Notes under the pieces: model-generated
Database searches by the model: none
Seen by the model: only the letters and a program-made list of their open reading frames with translations
Told to the model about the DNA's origin: nothing
Translations under genes and position numbers: made by a program
From: Bacteroidales bacterium
GTDB taxonomy: Bacteria > Bacteroidota > Bacteroidia > Bacteroidales > UBA7960
Assembly: GCA_003557965.1 (NCBI GenBank)
Contig: PWND01000043.1
Coordinates: 1 to 13,658, forward strand
Length of the DNA stretch: 13,658 nt
Direction of reading: 5' to 3'
Part shown: positions 13,385 to 13,658 of the stretch, piece after piece
How the letters are laid out: every line of letters begins with the position of its first letter
Position numbering within the stretch: the first letter of the stretch is position 1

Positions 13385-13397
13385 GAAAAGCTGAATT

Positions 13398-13471
13398 GCC
13401 GATGTAGCTCAGTTGGCCAGAGCAGCTGATTTGTAATCAGCTGGTCGGGGGTTCGAATCCCTCCATCGGCT
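13398..13471 (+). tRNA. tRNA-Thr (anticodon TGT)
   Basis: 74 nt cloverleaf. Acceptor stem GCCGATG / CATCGGC, discriminator T. The anticodon stem GCTGA/TCAGC holds a loop TTTGTAA with anticodon TGT, reading ACA and other Thr codons. The T arm has GTTCGAATC. CCA is not encoded (CGA follows), so it must be added by tRNA nucleotidyltransferase. Confidence 0.97.
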
Positions 13472-13493
13472 CGATCTTTAAGTATTGTGTGTT

Positions 13494-13575
13494 GGGGGGA
13501 TTCCAGAGCGGTCAAATGGGGCAGACTGTAAATCTGTTGGCTAAGCCTTCGGAGGTTCGAATCCTTCTCCCCCCA
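13494..13575 (+). tRNA. tRNA-Tyr (anticodon GTA)
   Basis: 82 nt, class II with a long variable arm. Acceptor stem GGGGGGA / TCCCCCC, discriminator A. Anticodon loop CTGTAAA with anticodon GTA. T arm GTTCGAATC. CCA not encoded. It begins 22 bp after tRNA-Thr. Confidence 0.97.
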
Positions 13576-13583
13576 CAAAATAA

Positions 13584-13656
13584 GCGGAAATAGCTCATCC
13601 GGTAGAGCGACAGCCTTCCAAGCTGTAGGTGGCGGGTTCGAGTCCCGTTTTCCGCT
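13584..13656 (+). tRNA. tRNA-Gly (anticodon TCC)
   Basis: 73 nt. Acceptor stem GCGGAAA / TTTCCGC, discriminator T. Anticodon stem ACAGC/GCTGT with loop CTTCCAA, anticodon TCC. T arm GTTCGAGTC. Only 8 bp separate it from tRNA-Tyr. The next gene, beyond the window, is expected from phylum synteny to be tRNA-Trp or tuf. Confidence 0.97.
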
Positions 13657-13658
13657 CA

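Noticed and set aside
13354..13578. Minus-strand open frame of 74 codons with G-E-K-D-S-N-L-R-R and G-G-I-R-T-P-D
   Set aside because: It is antisense to tRNA-Thr and tRNA-Tyr. Such 'DSNLRR / GGIRTPD' peptides are the well-known spurious proteins translated from tRNA complements.
1..13658. CRISPR arrays, insertion sequences, toxin-antitoxin pairs, retron or defence systems
   Set aside because: No regularly spaced repeats, terminal inverted repeats around a transposase, reverse transcriptase or recognisable defence domain was seen. The retron-like outer stem at 1226-1352 has no reverse transcriptase beside it.

Overview
The window is AT-rich chromosomal DNA of a member of the Bacteroidota. 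Evidence: exact copies of the Bacteroidota promoter (TTTG, 19 nt, TAnnTTTG), near absence of Shine-Dalgarno sequences, tRNAs without encoded CCA, bacterial-type AhcY, a secreted S9B dipeptidyl peptidase, and the order rpsU - xerC - hpf - tRNA-Thr - tRNA-Tyr - tRNA-Gly, which in this phylum usually continues into tRNA-Trp and tuf. Genus and species cannot be read from the sequence. I see no insertion sequence, prophage, CRISPR array or defence island; most of the window is housekeeping DNA.

Layout. 1-314: 3' end of a PQQ/WD-like beta-propeller gene. 424-1209: a short-chain dehydrogenase with its own promoter. 1210-1513: no protein gene, but a structured element that may be a minus-strand small RNA, then a weak terminator. 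1514-3651 (minus): a tight pair of a membrane glycosyltransferase family 2 and an LPG-synthase-like membrane protein. 3664-4224: ruvC, divergent, with its promoter inside the neighbouring gene. 4232-5130 (minus): greA followed by a HIT-family hydrolase. 5131-5612: no convincing gene; two terminators and a nested inverted-repeat element. 5613-6528 (minus): a small Arg/Gln-rich lipoprotein and an acidic single-pass membrane protein. 6529-6846: divergent regulatory region with a strong minus promoter and a hairpin in the plus leader. 6847-7275: degenerate Rieske-like lipoprotein. 7272-8693 (minus): ahcY. 9068-9316: small hypothetical. 9451-11631: DPP IV-like peptidase. 11739-13228: rpsU, xerC, hpf. 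13398-13656: three tRNA genes.

How they work together. The right end is a translation cluster: bS21, a ribosome hibernation factor, and the start of a tRNA operon, with the Xer recombinase between. It carries the most interesting regulatory signals: the only two SD-like sequences I can see in the window are at rpsU and hpf; a strong terminator lies between rpsU and xerC and ends 4 nt before the xerC start; and the tRNA promoter overlaps the terminator of the hpf operon. Elsewhere the genes serve transcript fidelity (greA), recombination (ruvC), the methyl cycle (ahcY), the envelope (GT2 pair, lipoproteins) and peptide use (DPP IV).
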